64,000 nt of DNA from Streptomyces wuyuanensis (GCF_900103455.1 NZ_FNHI01000019.1:1-64000); one strand, 5' to 3'; shown: positions 17,368-25,923, counted from the first letter of the stretch. The notes: generated from the sequence alone by a model not told the origin. Translations and numbers: made by a program.

Positions 17368-17737
17368 TCTGTCCCCGGTCGCCCTCCTGGCCGGTGTCCT
17401 CGCGCACGATCTGCTCCACCACCGCCTCGATGACGGCGTCCCGCTCCGCGGCGGACACCGTCCCGTCGCCGGCCAGCTCGATCCGGATGCGCCGTGTGAC
17501 GACCTCGCGGCGCCGCTCGGCGCCCCGGCTGCGCAGGTCCTGGACGATGACCCAGCCCGAGGTGGCCGCGGTGACGATGAGCGACGTGAGCGATATGAGG
17601 TCCAGGTAGCGGTGTGTCCCGCCGTCCGGTGAGCGGAGCCGCGCGAGGACGTCCGCGCGCAGGCTGTCCCCGCCGCCGACACGCTCCACGGCCGCGAGTG
17701 CGGCTCGCTCTACGGCCTCCAACGGGATCTCAGTCAT
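17345..17737 (-). CDS. small single-pass membrane protein paired with the CHAT-STAND gene
   Basis: 130 residues from ATG 17735-17737. Residues 1-40 are soluble and helical (ERAALAAVERVGGGDSLRAD). One membrane helix follows at about 45-66 (LDLISLTSLIVTAATSGWVIV). The C-terminal half is charged and faces the cytoplasm by the positive-inside rule (RSRGAERRREVVTRR), ending with an acidic helix. Its 3' end overlaps the CHAT-STAND start, so the two are translationally coupled and probably act together. I cannot name the family. Small membrane proteins beside CHAT/STAND effectors have been described as effector-associated components; membership here is inferred from position. Confidence 0.7.
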   Translation of the reverse strand: MTEIPLEAVERAALAAVERVGGGDSLRADVLARLRSPDGGTHRYLDLISLTSLIVTAATSGWVIVQDLRSRGAERRREVVTRRIRIELAGDGTVSAAERDAVIEAVVEQIVREDTGQEGDRGQSGAGQLP

Positions 17738-18046
17738 CGATCACGTCCCCCTCCCCTGCCCAAGCTGTGACAACGGGACCATATCCGGGCCCGGCGGTCG
17801 AACGCGCGGCGTTTGCGAGATTCCGGACAGGCTTCACAGACGAACGCTGCCTGTGCAGCGCGTGCGAGGTACAGAGATCGAAATGCCCTCTGGCTGCTCA
17901 CCGGAGTCGACAACCGCGAGCTGACAAGAGGGCCCGCTTTCACACTCTGGTTCCGGCCAACTCATCGGCTCCAGCGCCTCGTTCGAAGCGGCCGAGTACA
18001 TTGGGCGGACAGAGAAGCGCCGCTTACGGCCCCTGCTCCTGCGGAT
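17738..18046. other. intergenic region, promoter side of the CHAT operon
   Basis: About 310 bases between the small membrane protein start and the 3' end of the GT-C gene, both on the reverse strand. It is somewhat less GC-rich than its surroundings and must hold the promoter of the CHAT operon, but no box can be named. No gene is seen. Confidence 0.4.
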
Positions 18047-19702
18047 TCAGGAGAGGCGGGCGGTCGTGAGGGTGAGGCCCGGACGGAGTTCGCCGCAGCC
18101 TGCGTTGGGGTTCCTCTCGTACCGGTTCAGCACCCTCGGCACCTCTCGGGCGGCCCATGACCTGGTGGCGGCAAGCCGCTGTGGGTCGGGAGCGGCGTCT
18201 GCGCGCACCCAGTCGCCGCCGGTGCCCTCGGAGAAGAGGCGGATGTACCCCGCGGCTGTCAGCCGGGAAACGGTCAGTCCGGGTGTGGTGACCCAGATGC
18301 CGTGGGTGTGGATGAAGGTGGGTCGGAGGGTTGTCAAGACGTGGTGCCGCAGGGCGGTCATGTCCCGGTTGGCGTAGGCGTCCGCGATGGTGGGCTCGGT
18401 CAGGCCCGCGAGGTCTCTGACGGCGAGGTCGCTCGTGAGGAGAGTACCGCCGAGGTCCGGGGCGAGAAGTGTGCCGTCGGTCAGTTCCAGGCGCTTCGCG
18501 TACTCGTTGAACACGGCACCGTATCGGTGGGCGACATGGCACACGGGCAGAGTGGGATGGGCTTGGAATGAGGCGGCGCGCTCCCGTTGCCCGCTCCAGG
18601 ACACGAGCAACGCCGTGCAGACGGTCACGCCGGCCACGATCCTGGCGCGCTGGGATCCACGTTCCACCTGGTCCGTCAGGGCGATGCCGACGGCGAGCGA
18701 CGCCAGCGCCCACACCGGCGTCGCGAAACGGAACATGCGCATCCAGTCGGGATTGAGCACACCGAAGGCAGCGAGGGTGAGGGCAAGAGGCACGAGCACG
18801 CCCGGCAGTGCCGTCCGCACCGGTCCGGGGCGTCCCAGGGCCACTCCCGTCACCAGAGCGCCGGCCAGCACGGCCGTCCACCCGGCGAACGACAGGAGGG
18901 ACCCGGTCCCGGCGAATGACTCCCACGTCGGGGTGTCCTGCGCCTTCGCCAGCGCGGTGTTGGGCACGAGCCGGCCGAAGACGGCATAGCGCCAACCGAG
19001 GAAGGCGGCATACGGCACGACGAAGGCAGCGACCGCACAAACCGCCGCTCGTGCTGACGCGCCCAGCGTCGCTCGACGCACCCGCAGCAGCACCACCACG
19101 GGGTAGGCGGCTGCCAGTACTGCCCCGTCCGGGCGGGTCAGAGCCGCCATCAGCGCCAGAAGACCCGTCACCACAGCGGGCCCTGTGGTGGTGAGCCGGT
19201 TCTCCAGCAGGGCACGCGCGAGCACGGCACCCGTCAGCGTGGCCAGCAGGGCGTACAGCGGATTCTCCAGACCGGAGAACATCCAGGCCACGAACGACAT
19301 GTTGCCGGCGAGGAACACACCGCAGAACAGCACGACGACCCAGGAGTTCGACACCAATCGCCGAGCGACGCGCGAAACGGCGATCAGGATCCCCAGCGTG
19401 CACAGGACACCGAGGGCCTTCGGGTACAGGACCTGATCCGGCACACCGAAGTAGGTGCGGTGATCGAACAGGCCCAGACGCCTGCCCAGAACCAGCAGAG
19501 CGAGCCAGGTCGGGTTGGAGTAGCCCTCGACCGGGGGCGACCCGGCCTGTTGCACCGGCCCGAGACCCTCGTCGATGCTGCGGGCGTACGCGAAGGTGAT
19601 CGCGGCGTCGTCGACCACCCAGCGACCGAGCTGCGAGCCCCGCGCGGTGATCAGGACCGTGCCCAGCAGGACGGCTGCCGTGTCGCGAAGCGAGCGACCC
19701 AT
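18047..19702 (-). CDS. GT-C-type polytopic membrane glycosyltransferase-like protein
   Basis: 551 residues from ATG 19700-19702; the frame stays open to 19831 and no strong ribosome site marks the start. About ten membrane helices fill residues 5-400. The first external loop has WVVDDAAITFAYARSIDEGLGPV...EGYSNPTWLALL, the Asp-Asp motif and loop of actinobacterial GT-C enzymes related to AftB-type arabinofuranosyltransferases. The C-terminal 130 residues are a soluble external domain (CHVAHRYGAVFNEYAKRLE, PDLGGTLLTSDLAVRDLAGLTEP). It probably transfers a sugar from a polyprenyl-phosphate donor to a cell-surface glycan; donor and acceptor are unknown. Confidence 0.75.
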   Translation of the reverse strand: MGRSLRDTAAVLLGTVLITARGSQLGRWVVDDAAITFAYARSIDEGLGPVQQAGSPPVEGYSNPTWLALLVLGRRLGLFDHRTYFGVPDQVLYPKALGVLCTLGILIAVSRVARRLVSNSWVVVLFCGVFLAGNMSFVAWMFSGLENPLYALLATLTGAVLARALLENRLTTTGPAVVTGLLALMAALTRPDGAVLAAAYPVVVLLRVRRATLGASARAAVCAVAAFVVPYAAFLGWRYAVFGRLVPNTALAKAQDTPTWESFAGTGSLLSFAGWTAVLAGALVTGVALGRPGPVRTALPGVLVPLALTLAAFGVLNPDWMRMFRFATPVWALASLAVGIALTDQVERGSQRARIVAGVTVCTALLVSWSGQRERAASFQAHPTLPVCHVAHRYGAVFNEYAKRLELTDGTLLAPDLGGTLLTSDLAVRDLAGLTEPTIADAYANRDMTALRHHVLTTLRPTFIHTHGIWVTTPGLTVSRLTAAGYIRLFSEGTGGDWVRADAAPDPQRLAATRSWAAREVPRVLNRYERNPNAGCGELRPGLTLTTARLS

Positions 19703-20034
19703 GAGGCCGGATCTCGCGGGCCAGGACCACGCGTCTTTCTGCGCGACGGGGAGGACTTCACGGACACTGGAAGGAGGCAAGGCAAACCCATCGCTCGATC
19801 GACCTGGGCATATGAGAGAGCAACGGCCCACCAGGCCCGCCGGTTACGCCCGATACACCGGCAGTGGCGCACACGTGAGGCTCTCAGGCCGGGACGGATG
19901 CGCCGTGATCGTCAGCCTTCCGGCAGGGACACTCCTCCACGGACGTACGGCCGTCCGGATCACCGTTGCCGAAACGCCCTCGCAGAACGGCGGCACATGC
20001 CCCACGGGCACGGCCGCCGGCCCGTACGGGGTAC
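19703..20034. other. intergenic region between the GT-C gene and the phosphatase
   Basis: Both flanking genes lie on the reverse strand. The part next to 19702 may belong to a longer N-terminus of the GT-C protein (open to 19831). The rest shows no gene or clear hairpin. Confidence 0.35.
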
Positions 20035-21159
20035 CTACTCGGCCCTCTCGACGACCACCATCGCGACATCGTCGGCGAGGCAGCCCGCGGCGTGCCGCAC
20101 CAGTGCTTGGTGGAGCTCGTCCAGGAACTCTCCGGGGGCGCTGCCGCGCACGGCCTCGAAGGCATCGGGCAGCGCGAAGAATTCGTCGTCGCCGTTGCGT
20201 GCCTCGATCACACCGTCCGTGTACAGCAGCAGGCGGTCGCCGCGGGCGAACCGATAGGACTCCGCCTTGCCTTCGGAGGGCTCGGCCATGAACTCGTCGA
20301 GGCCGAGCGGCGGCAGCGGGCACCATGGCGTCAGGGCCTCCGCCCTGCCGCAGTGGAGCATCAGCGGCGGCGGATGGCCGCGGTTGACGATTTCCACCAC
20401 CGGCTCCCGCGGGACCTGGGCGACCAGAGCCGTGACGAATCCCTCCAGCCGGGCGTCCGGGTCCACGCCCGGGGACAGGCGCTCCCGTTCCAGGGCCGCC
20501 GCGCAGTGGTCCATGACGTCCACCAGGTTCTCCTGGTAGTGGGCGGCCTCCCTGAAGGCCCCCAGCACGGCAGCGGCGGCGCGCACTGCGGGAAGGCCCT
20601 TGCCCCGGACGTCGCCGACGATGAGCCGTACGCCGAAGCGGGTTTGTACGGCCTCGTAGAGATCGCCGCCGATCTGGGCTCCGGTCTCCGCCGCGACGTA
20701 CATGCTGCCCGCGCGCAGCGGGCCGATCCGGGCGGGCACCGGTCGCAGCAGCACCTCCTGCGCGGCGGCGGCGATCCTGCGGATCTGGTTGAGCTCGTTC
20801 TCGCTTCGCGTGCGGGCGGCGCTACTGATGGTGATGCTCGCCGTTGACACCAGTGCGAGGGCGAGGAGGTTCGTGTAGACCTGCTGAGTGTGCCAGGCCT
20901 GGTTGTAGGTGGCGGTGATCATACTGACGACGAGCGCGAAGGCGGCCGCCGCGATCGTGCCCCTGGGACCCATCGCCACCGCCGCCAGTGCCGGTGTCGC
21001 GGTCAGCAGCGGTCCCGTGTACATGACGTGCAGCGGCGTGAGCTCGACAACGACCACCAGGACCGCGATGGCGAAGGGCAGGCATTGCGCGAGCACCCAG
21101 AGGACCCGGTGGTGACCGTCCGCTCGCGGGCGCACTGATGAGCGGATGTCCGACCGCAT
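20035..21159 (-). CDS. membrane PP2C-type (SpoIIE-like) serine/threonine phosphatase
   Basis: 374 residues from ATG 21157-21159. Residues about 15-115 hold three to four membrane helices (VLAQCLPFAIAVLVVVV; GTIAAAAFALVVSMITATY; NLLALALVSTASITIS). A linker helix (RTRSENELNQIRRIAAAAQEVLL) leads to a PP2C_SIG/SpoIIE domain with YEAVQTRFGVRLIVGDVRGKGLPAV (metal-binding Asp), EIVNRGHPPPLML, RLLLYTDGVIEARN, and ADDVAMVVV. Such proteins dephosphorylate anti-anti-sigma factors in Streptomyces stress signalling. No sigma/anti-sigma partner lies next to it. The signal probably comes through the membrane part. Confidence 0.88.
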   Translation of the reverse strand: MRSDIRSSVRPRADGHHRVLWVLAQCLPFAIAVLVVVVELTPLHVMYTGPLLTATPALAAVAMGPRGTIAAAAFALVVSMITATYNQAWHTQQVYTNLLALALVSTASITISSAARTRSENELNQIRRIAAAAQEVLLRPVPARIGPLRAGSMYVAAETGAQIGGDLYEAVQTRFGVRLIVGDVRGKGLPAVRAAAAVLGAFREAAHYQENLVDVMDHCAAALERERLSPGVDPDARLEGFVTALVAQVPREPVVEIVNRGHPPPLMLHCGRAEALTPWCPLPPLGLDEFMAEPSEGKAESYRFARGDRLLLYTDGVIEARNGDDEFFALPDAFEAVRGSAPGEFLDELHQALVRHAAGCLADDVAMVVVERAE

Positions 21160-21461
21160 ACCCTCAGCCTGCCTGCTCAGGGCACACTCTTCCACTCATC
21201 ACGGCTCCATGCGTCACGGCCGGCTGCGCTCATCACGGTCAGCACAGGCAGACGGGCCCGCGCGGAGGGTACGAGGGTCTTCATGCACCCCTGCCGGCCG
21301 GCCGATGCCGGTCAGCGATGAGTCGGCCGGGCAGCCCTGGTCACCGGCTTCCCGGCCATCGGGGGAGATCGCTGCGCAAGTCATGACCATGCCACCGCCC
21401 CGCCCCACACCGGACGGAACGATTCACCGGTCAGCCTGTCACGCGACCCCTCGGACGGGCC
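21160..21461. other. intergenic region, nothing recognised
   Basis: About 300 bases upstream of the phosphatase gene on its promoter side and downstream of the next reverse-strand gene. No gene, RNA or clear hairpin found. Confidence 0.35.
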
Positions 21462-22199
21462 CTAGAAACGGTCCGTGCCGAACACATTCCGCGCGGCCGA
21501 CACCAGCTCGCGGCGTACCCGGATGTGGTCCTCCTTCCGCGTCTCCCTCTCGCTGGCGGCGGCCTCCCAGTGCCGTTGCGTCCTGTCCAGCAGGAGAGCC
21601 GCCTGCTCGCTGCCGAATCCGGAAACAGCGTCGAGAGCCTGCGCCGCGTCCGTGAACTCCTGGGACGATTCCCTCTGCGCAGGGGTGAACCGGTCGTCGA
21701 GCTCCCAGAGTCTCCCGACCGCCTCTCTTGCCCGGACCGCTGCCGGTTCCCCCTGCTTCGCCCGCCTGCGGAGCTCCTTCACGGCGCGCGCGGCGGGAGC
21801 GGCCTGCTGAGCGGTCCAGTACATGCGGCCCACGGCCTTGCGGAGATCGTCGACGGGATCGAGGAGCGCCGCCGGTGCCGCCAGTTCGGCCTCGGCGTGG
21901 GCGAGCGTGAACGCGTGCCAGCGCCGCCGGGCGTCCGGGAGGGAGTCCGTGGTGTAGAGCTGGTCCGCCGCTTCCATGCATTCACTCGCGGCTCGCAGGT
22001 AGGCCGCGAGGAGCGACCAGCGGCGGTCGTACAGAGCCTGATGGTGCGTAGCCTGCGCCGCTATCTGGGCGGCTTGCTGAGCGGCCCTGGCCTGGGCCTG
22101 GCCGCCTCGCGCCTGGACCCATCCTCCGAGCACCGTGCCCAGGGCCGTACCGCCCACGGCGACGGCTCCGATCACGGCCGACGTGACACTCGCGTCCAC
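21462..22199 (-). CDS. hypothetical membrane-anchored coiled-coil protein
   Basis: 245 residues from GTG 22197-22199, with GGGGGGTG upstream. One N-terminal membrane helix (residues about 5-25, SAVIGAVAVGGTALGTVLGGWV) is followed by an Ala/Gln-rich coiled coil (ARAAQQAAQIAAQATHHQAL) and a helical domain with ECMEAADQLYTT, FTLAHAEAELAAPAALL, and FTDAAQALDAVSGFGSE. This layout is common among Streptomyces hypothetical proteins and no enzymatic motif is visible. Function unknown. Confidence 0.65.
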   Translation of the reverse strand: MDASVTSAVIGAVAVGGTALGTVLGGWVQARGGQAQARAAQQAAQIAAQATHHQALYDRRWSLLAAYLRAASECMEAADQLYTTDSLPDARRRWHAFTLAHAEAELAAPAALLDPVDDLRKAVGRMYWTAQQAAPAARAVKELRRRAKQGEPAAVRAREAVGRLWELDDRFTPAQRESSQEFTDAAQALDAVSGFGSEQAALLLDRTQRHWEAAASERETRKEDHIRVRRELVSAARNVFGTDRF

Positions 22200-22459
22200 G
22201 TGACACCCCCCTGGTCCGCGTTGTGCAGGTGAGTCCGGGCGGCTCCCGGACCGTCCGGCACACGGCCGCACGACCTTACCCGCGTGAGGGTTCCGTCGGC
22301 CTCGCGGCAACATACCGGCAGGCGTGACGGATCGTGCGACCCGTTGTGGTCGCGTCGCCCCCGGGGACGGAACCGGACGAAACAGCGACTCGGCAGACGA
22401 CCAATCGCCCTGACGGCGATTGCTCTTTCCTTGCCCTGCTCCGCAGGGGTCCGATTCCT

Positions 22460-22479
22460 CCCCGGCCTGAAGGCCGGGG
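22460..22479. repeat. REP-like hairpin of IS200/IS605-end type
   Basis: CCCCGGCC (22460-22467), loop TGAA, GGCCGGGG (22472-22479), embedded in TTCCTC...CATCGTCGG. Hairpins of this wording mark the right end of IS200/IS605-family elements in Streptomyces. No tnpA or tnpB is nearby, so it is a relic end. Confidence 0.5.
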
Positions 22480-22497
22480 CATCGTCGGAGGTATCAG

Positions 22498-22737
22498 GTG
22501 AACACGCTGCTGTTGCAGCAGGCCTTGGCCGAGCCGAAGTGAGTGGAGAAGCTCAGCGCCAAGGACCGGCGCGGTCTGACGGCGCTGTTCTGGTCGAACG
22601 TCAACCCGTACGGCACCTTCCGCCTGGACATGGACAAGCGCCTCGACCTGGGGACGGTCGCCAACGTGCCCCACCCCCGGGGCCCGGCGGACGCCGCCGA
22701 CCGATCGCGTGCGGTGACACGAGGAAAGGTGTCCTGA
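22498..22737 (+). pseudogene. Tn3-family transposase, C-terminal fragment with stop codon
   Basis: The frame reads VNTLLLQQALAEPK, then TGA (22540-22542) where the family has TGG (Trp), then VEKLSAKDRRGLTALFWSNVNPYGTFRLDMDKRLDLG and a divergent tail to 22737. The wording RRGLTALFWSxxNPYGTFRLDMDxRLDL is the extreme C-terminus of Tn3-family DDE transposases. Only about 50 family residues remain, interrupted by the nonsense codon, so it is dead. Confidence 0.8.
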
Positions 22738-22779
22738 AGCAGACGCGTTATGGTTCGCCCGGGTCAGCCGCAGGGTCCT

Positions 22780-23724
22780 CTATGCGTCGGTCCAGCGGAT
22801 CGGGTGACCGGATTGATCGGCGGTCAGCCAGGATCCGTCTCCGAGGAGCTGGATGTCGTAGGGATTCTCCGCGTGCGCATCGAACGCAGCTTGGACCTGG
22901 CCGGAGCGCACATCGACGCGGTAGTGGCGGAACCACTCCTGCTCGTCCTCAGTTTCGCCGGCGAGGGTGACGATGACGGTGTCCTGGTTCAGGTAGCCGC
23001 CGCTCCATTCCACACAGATCTCGTCCGGGTCGTGTCCGAAGGCGTCGACGGCGAGGATGAACGTCACCTCGCCGTCCGGGTAGGTGTGGATGGCGACGTC
23101 GGCCTGCTCGTGGGCGACGGTCACGAACTGGCGTCCGTCGGGCGCCAGGTCGATGAGGCACCGGTCGCTCCAGGGATAGCGGATGAGATCCATCCGGCCG
23201 TCGGCCACCGACGCGCGGTAGATGACCGAGCCGTCCTGTCCTTCTCCCACATCGAGGAACACCTGATCGCCCGCTGGGTGCATCAGATGCTGACCACCAT
23301 GGCCGACTGTGTCCAGATCCGCCTGCGCGATGACCGCTCCGGTCCCAGCGTCCAGGGCAACCCACTGATCGGGGCGGTTACGACCGGCCATGGCATCAGG
23401 CCGGTAAACCCAGACCACAAGTCCGTCCAACGACAGCACGCAGCTGGGCCGGTGCCCGAATTGCTGGTCTGACTGCGGCTCGAACTCCGACCGCCAGACT
23501 TCGGTCCCGTCTGCTGTCACGCAGACAACTGCGTCCAGGGTCGTGTAGTAGGCGCGCTGGAGATCTGCGGGAACGGCGTGGTCGACGACGTCATCCTCGG
23601 CAGACGGCCGACAGATCATGGCGGGTGACAGCACACCTCCGACATCGGCAGCCAGGTCATAGGCGCAGATGCTTCCGTCAACGAGCCGCGTGATGACCTG
23701 GAGGGGTCGAGTGGATTGAGCCAT
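22780..23724 (-). CDS. beta-propeller-like hypothetical protein
   Basis: 314 residues from ATG 23722-23724. No signal peptide or membrane segment. The sequence consists of short beta-rich repeats with Trp/Asp turns (CVTADGTEVWRSEF, WVALDAGTGAVIAQADL, DLAPDGRQFVTVAHE, LLGDGSWLTADQSGHPIRW), suggesting a WD40/PQQ-like propeller of about seven blades. Function unknown. It sits between a Tn3 transposase tail and a degenerate resolvase, so it may be cargo of a decayed transposon (inference). Confidence 0.65.
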   Translation of the reverse strand: MAQSTRPLQVITRLVDGSICAYDLAADVGGVLSPAMICRPSAEDDVVDHAVPADLQRAYYTTLDAVVCVTADGTEVWRSEFEPQSDQQFGHRPSCVLSLDGLVVWVYRPDAMAGRNRPDQWVALDAGTGAVIAQADLDTVGHGGQHLMHPAGDQVFLDVGEGQDGSVIYRASVADGRMDLIRYPWSDRCLIDLAPDGRQFVTVAHEQADVAIHTYPDGEVTFILAVDAFGHDPDEICVEWSGGYLNQDTVIVTLAGETEDEQEWFRHYRVDVRSGQVQAAFDAHAENPYDIQLLGDGSWLTADQSGHPIRWTDA

Positions 23725-23893
23725 GTCAGGAGGTTAGCCTCCAGCGGATCTTCAAGAAGCCATCGTTTTCTGAAGGTCTGGCGCTCAAGACCGAACAGCC
23801 GCGACACGCCTTCAAAAACTCCCTCAGAAACCCGGACTGCAACAACCCTGTGCACATCGTTGCTTGAGAAGATCTCGTGCGTAACGCCCCCTC

Positions 23894-24541
23894 CTGGAGC
23901 CCTCCGAACTCCTCACGCCCTCGCCCGCCGTCCTCACCGACATCCGGATCGGCTACGCGAGGGTGTCGACCGGCAGGCAGAAGCTCGACTGTCAGATCGA
24001 CGCGCTCACCACGGCGGGATGCCGCCGCATCTTCGCCGACAAGAAGTCCGGCAAGAACGACCTGCGACCCGAGCTGAAGGAGTGCCGCGCCTTCCTCACC
24101 CCTGGCGACACCCTCGTCGTCCCCGCGCTCGACCGCTACGGCCGCAGCCTCCAGGACCTCGTCAAGATGGTCGCCGAGCTGCGTGAGCGCGGCATCGGCT
24201 TCCGGTACCTGCACGAGGCACTCGACACCACCACCCCCAGCGGGCGCCTGATCTTCCACGTCTTCGCCGCCCTCGCCGAGTTCATCCGCGAACTCATCGT
24301 CGCCGGCACCCACGAGGGCCTCGCAGCCGCCCGCGCCCGCGGCAAGGTCGGCGGACGCCCCACGGTCGTCAACGAGGACCTCATCCGCGCAGCCCGCGAC
24401 ATGCTGCCCGACCCGGAGAACAGCGTCACCACCATCGCCAAGATCCTGGGCGTCTCCGTCGGCACGCTGTACCACCACATCCCGGACCTCAAGGAGCTGC
24501 GGAACTCCCGCGTCCCACGACTGATGGAGGGCGGCAAGTAG
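23894..24541 (+). CDS. serine recombinase (resolvase), probably decayed
   Basis: The frame is open from just after TAA 23882-23884 to TAG at 24539-24541. It encodes LTDIRIGYARVSTGRQKLDCQ (catalytic Ser in ARVST), then DTLVVPALDRYGRSLQDL (active-site Arg pair), the long helix AALAEFIRELIVAGTHEGLAAARARGKVGGRP, and a C-terminal helix-turn-helix (TTIAKILGVSVGTLYHHIPDL). No ATG, GTG or TTG precedes the catalytic serine in this frame; the first GTG (23963) would start at the serine itself. CTG 23894 is used here only to include the domain. The usual E-R-T of the long helix is changed to A-G-T. It is probably a 5'-broken resolvase of a Tn3-type element. Confidence 0.7.
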   Translation: MEPSELLTPSPAVLTDIRIGYARVSTGRQKLDCQIDALTTAGCRRIFADKKSGKNDLRPELKECRAFLTPGDTLVVPALDRYGRSLQDLVKMVAELRERGIGFRYLHEALDTTTPSGRLIFHVFAALAEFIRELIVAGTHEGLAAARARGKVGGRPTVVNEDLIRAARDMLPDPENSVTTIAKILGVSVGTLYHHIPDLKELRNSRVPRLMEGGK

Positions 24542-24688
24542 CCCCGCAGCCACTTTGCACCGTGGGTCAGAGACAGGAGACCGGGGCCCTACTCGGCCGT
24601 CGCCCTGCCCGCCACCGCTCCCGGCCGCCCCCGATGCGGTCCAGTATCCGTCCCGACACGGCCAGTTGCCGCCCGCTGCTCCCACGCC

Positions 24689-24721
24689 GGATGCCCGAGG
24701 GATGCCCGAGGGATGCCCGAG
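24689..24721. repeat. three 11-bp tandem repeats
   Basis: GGATGCCCGAG occurs three times without gaps (24689-24699, 24700-24710, 24711-24721), just upstream of the AT-rich promoter region of the MarR pair. Confidence 0.85.
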
Positions 24722-24726
24722 TAAAG

Positions 24727-24753
24727 ATAGTAGCCATGGACATAGTAGCCATG
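24727..24753 (+). promoter_or_regulatory. probable MarR operator/promoter
   Basis: ATAGTAGCCATG occurs twice (24727-24738 and 24742-24753), three bases apart, giving also the inverted pair CATGG...CCATG. The stretch is much more AT-rich than its surroundings and ends 14 bases before the MarR ATG. Such sites usually bind the MarR protein itself, giving autoregulation (inference). Confidence 0.5.
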
Positions 24754-24766
24754 TACTTTGTTCCGC

Positions 24767-25261
24767 ATGAGCAAGGGCACACCGGGTCCCACGCCCGGTT
24801 TCCTGGTATGGCGGCTCGCCAACAAGTGGCGCGTCGCGGTCGATCGCGCGGTGGCTCCGCTGGGGCTCACCCACGCCCAGTACTCGCTGGTCGCGTCGCT
24901 GTACGGCATGCAGCGCGCCGGTGAACGGCCCAGCCAGCGCCGACTCGCCGACCACACGGGCCTGGAGGCGCTGTACGTCTCGAAGCTGGCGCGCGCCCTG
25001 GAATCGGCCGGCCTGATCGAGCGCACCCGAGATCCCCGCGACCCGCGCGCCGTACAGCTTGCGCTGACCGAGCCGGGCCAGGCCGTCACGATGCAGGCCA
25101 TCGCGGTGGTCCAGGGACTGCTTCAGCAGCTGCTGGAGCCGCTCGGCGGTCTCGACACCCCACGGACACGCGCGTTCACCGACGAGCTGACGCTCCTGCT
25201 CGACGCACCTCTCGCTCCATCCGTACCGAACGACGAGAGCACTCAGGGGACAACACCATGA
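24767..25261 (+). CDS. MarR-family transcriptional regulator
   Basis: 164 residues from ATG 24767-24769; a TTG nine bases earlier is in frame. Winged helix-turn-helix at about residues 35-100: LTHAQYSLVASLYGM, RPSQRRLADHTGLEALYVSKLARALESAGLIERTRDPRDPRAVQLALTEPG, with the beta-wing Asp-Pro-Arg-Asp-xxx-Arg typical of MarR. N- and C-terminal helices would form the dimer interface. Its stop overlaps the ATG of the next gene, so the pair is co-translated. No drug pump or oxidoreductase is adjacent, so the regulated target is probably the pair itself. Confidence 0.9.
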   Translation: MSKGTPGPTPGFLVWRLANKWRVAVDRAVAPLGLTHAQYSLVASLYGMQRAGERPSQRRLADHTGLEALYVSKLARALESAGLIERTRDPRDPRAVQLALTEPGQAVTMQAIAVVQGLLQQLLEPLGGLDTPRTRAFTDELTLLLDAPLAPSVPNDESTQGTTP

Positions 25262-25731
25262 CCACCACCGCATCCACCACCACAGCGCCGGGCGGCGGCG
25301 CGCCCGGCGCCGACGCCCGCGCCCTGGGCCTGGCCCACCACGCCGCCCGCGGCGTGCTGGAGCATGTTCTGGCCCGGCACGGCATCACGTTCCGGCAGCA
25401 GATCGCCCTGCGCGCCGCCGTCACCGCCGACGCCCCGCAGACGCCGGACGATCTCGTCACCCAGGTCCGCGCCTCCCTCAAGGCCGACCCTGCCGACATC
25501 CGCACCACACTCGACGAGTTGCTGGCCGGGCAACTGCTCGTCACGGACGGCACGCAGCTTCGGGCCACCGACTCGGGACGCGAACTGCTCGCCGCCGTCG
25601 GCGCGGAGACCGCGCCCATCAGCGCCCGTATCTGGGGCGGCATTCCCGCCGAGGACCTCGCCGCCGCCGGCCGCGTCCTCACCATGGTCACCGAGCGCGC
25701 CAACACGGAGCTGGCTGCGCTGACCGGCTGA
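25258..25731 (+). CDS. winged-helix protein, MarR-like companion
   Basis: 157 residues, ATG overlapping the MarR stop (ATGA). After a Thr/Gly-rich N-terminus it contains ALGLAHHAARGVLEHVLARHGITFRQQIALRAAVT, a predicted HTH region (DLVTQVRASLKADPADIRTTLDELLAGQLLV), a wing-like strand pair (TDGTQLRATDSGRELL), and a C-terminal helix with VLTMVTERANTELAALTG. This is a diverged MarR/winged-helix fold often encoded next to a canonical MarR in Streptomyces. It may heterodimerise with or modulate its neighbour (inference). Confidence 0.7.
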   Translation: MTTTASTTTAPGGGAPGADARALGLAHHAARGVLEHVLARHGITFRQQIALRAAVTADAPQTPDDLVTQVRASLKADPADIRTTLDELLAGQLLVTDGTQLRATDSGRELLAAVGAETAPISARIWGGIPAEDLAAAGRVLTMVTERANTELAALTG

Positions 25732-25884
25732 CCGCCCGCGTCCGGTCGGCATTCCGGAGGCGGGGCCGAGCCGTGAACCCCCGTTCGGAAGAAGGGCACA
25801 CGGGGCGCTGTTCCGCGTTGCCCAGGCCGAGTGATGCGCCCGGCGCGATGCCGCGCTCCGGGGCAGCGACAGCACGTCACGGCT

Positions 25885-25918
25885 GGACCGGTGCCGCGGT
25901 CGCCCGCGGCACCGGTCC
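25885..25918. terminator. 14-bp perfect hairpin
   Basis: GGACCGGTGCCGCG (25885-25898) pairs with CGCGGCACCGGTCC (25905-25918), six-base loop. It lies between the convergent MarR pair and the protease remnant and can end both. Confidence 0.8.
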
Positions 25919-25923
25919 GTACG

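Noticed and set aside
14059..17433. 1,124-codon forward frame opposite the CHAT-STAND-TPR gene
   Set aside because: It mirrors the coding strand's third-position GC and has Gly/Val/Arg-rich nonsense composition; the reverse strand encodes clear domains.
24689..24721. Tandem 11-mers as a CRISPR array
   Set aside because: Units are contiguous with no spacers and only three copies; no cas genes nearby.
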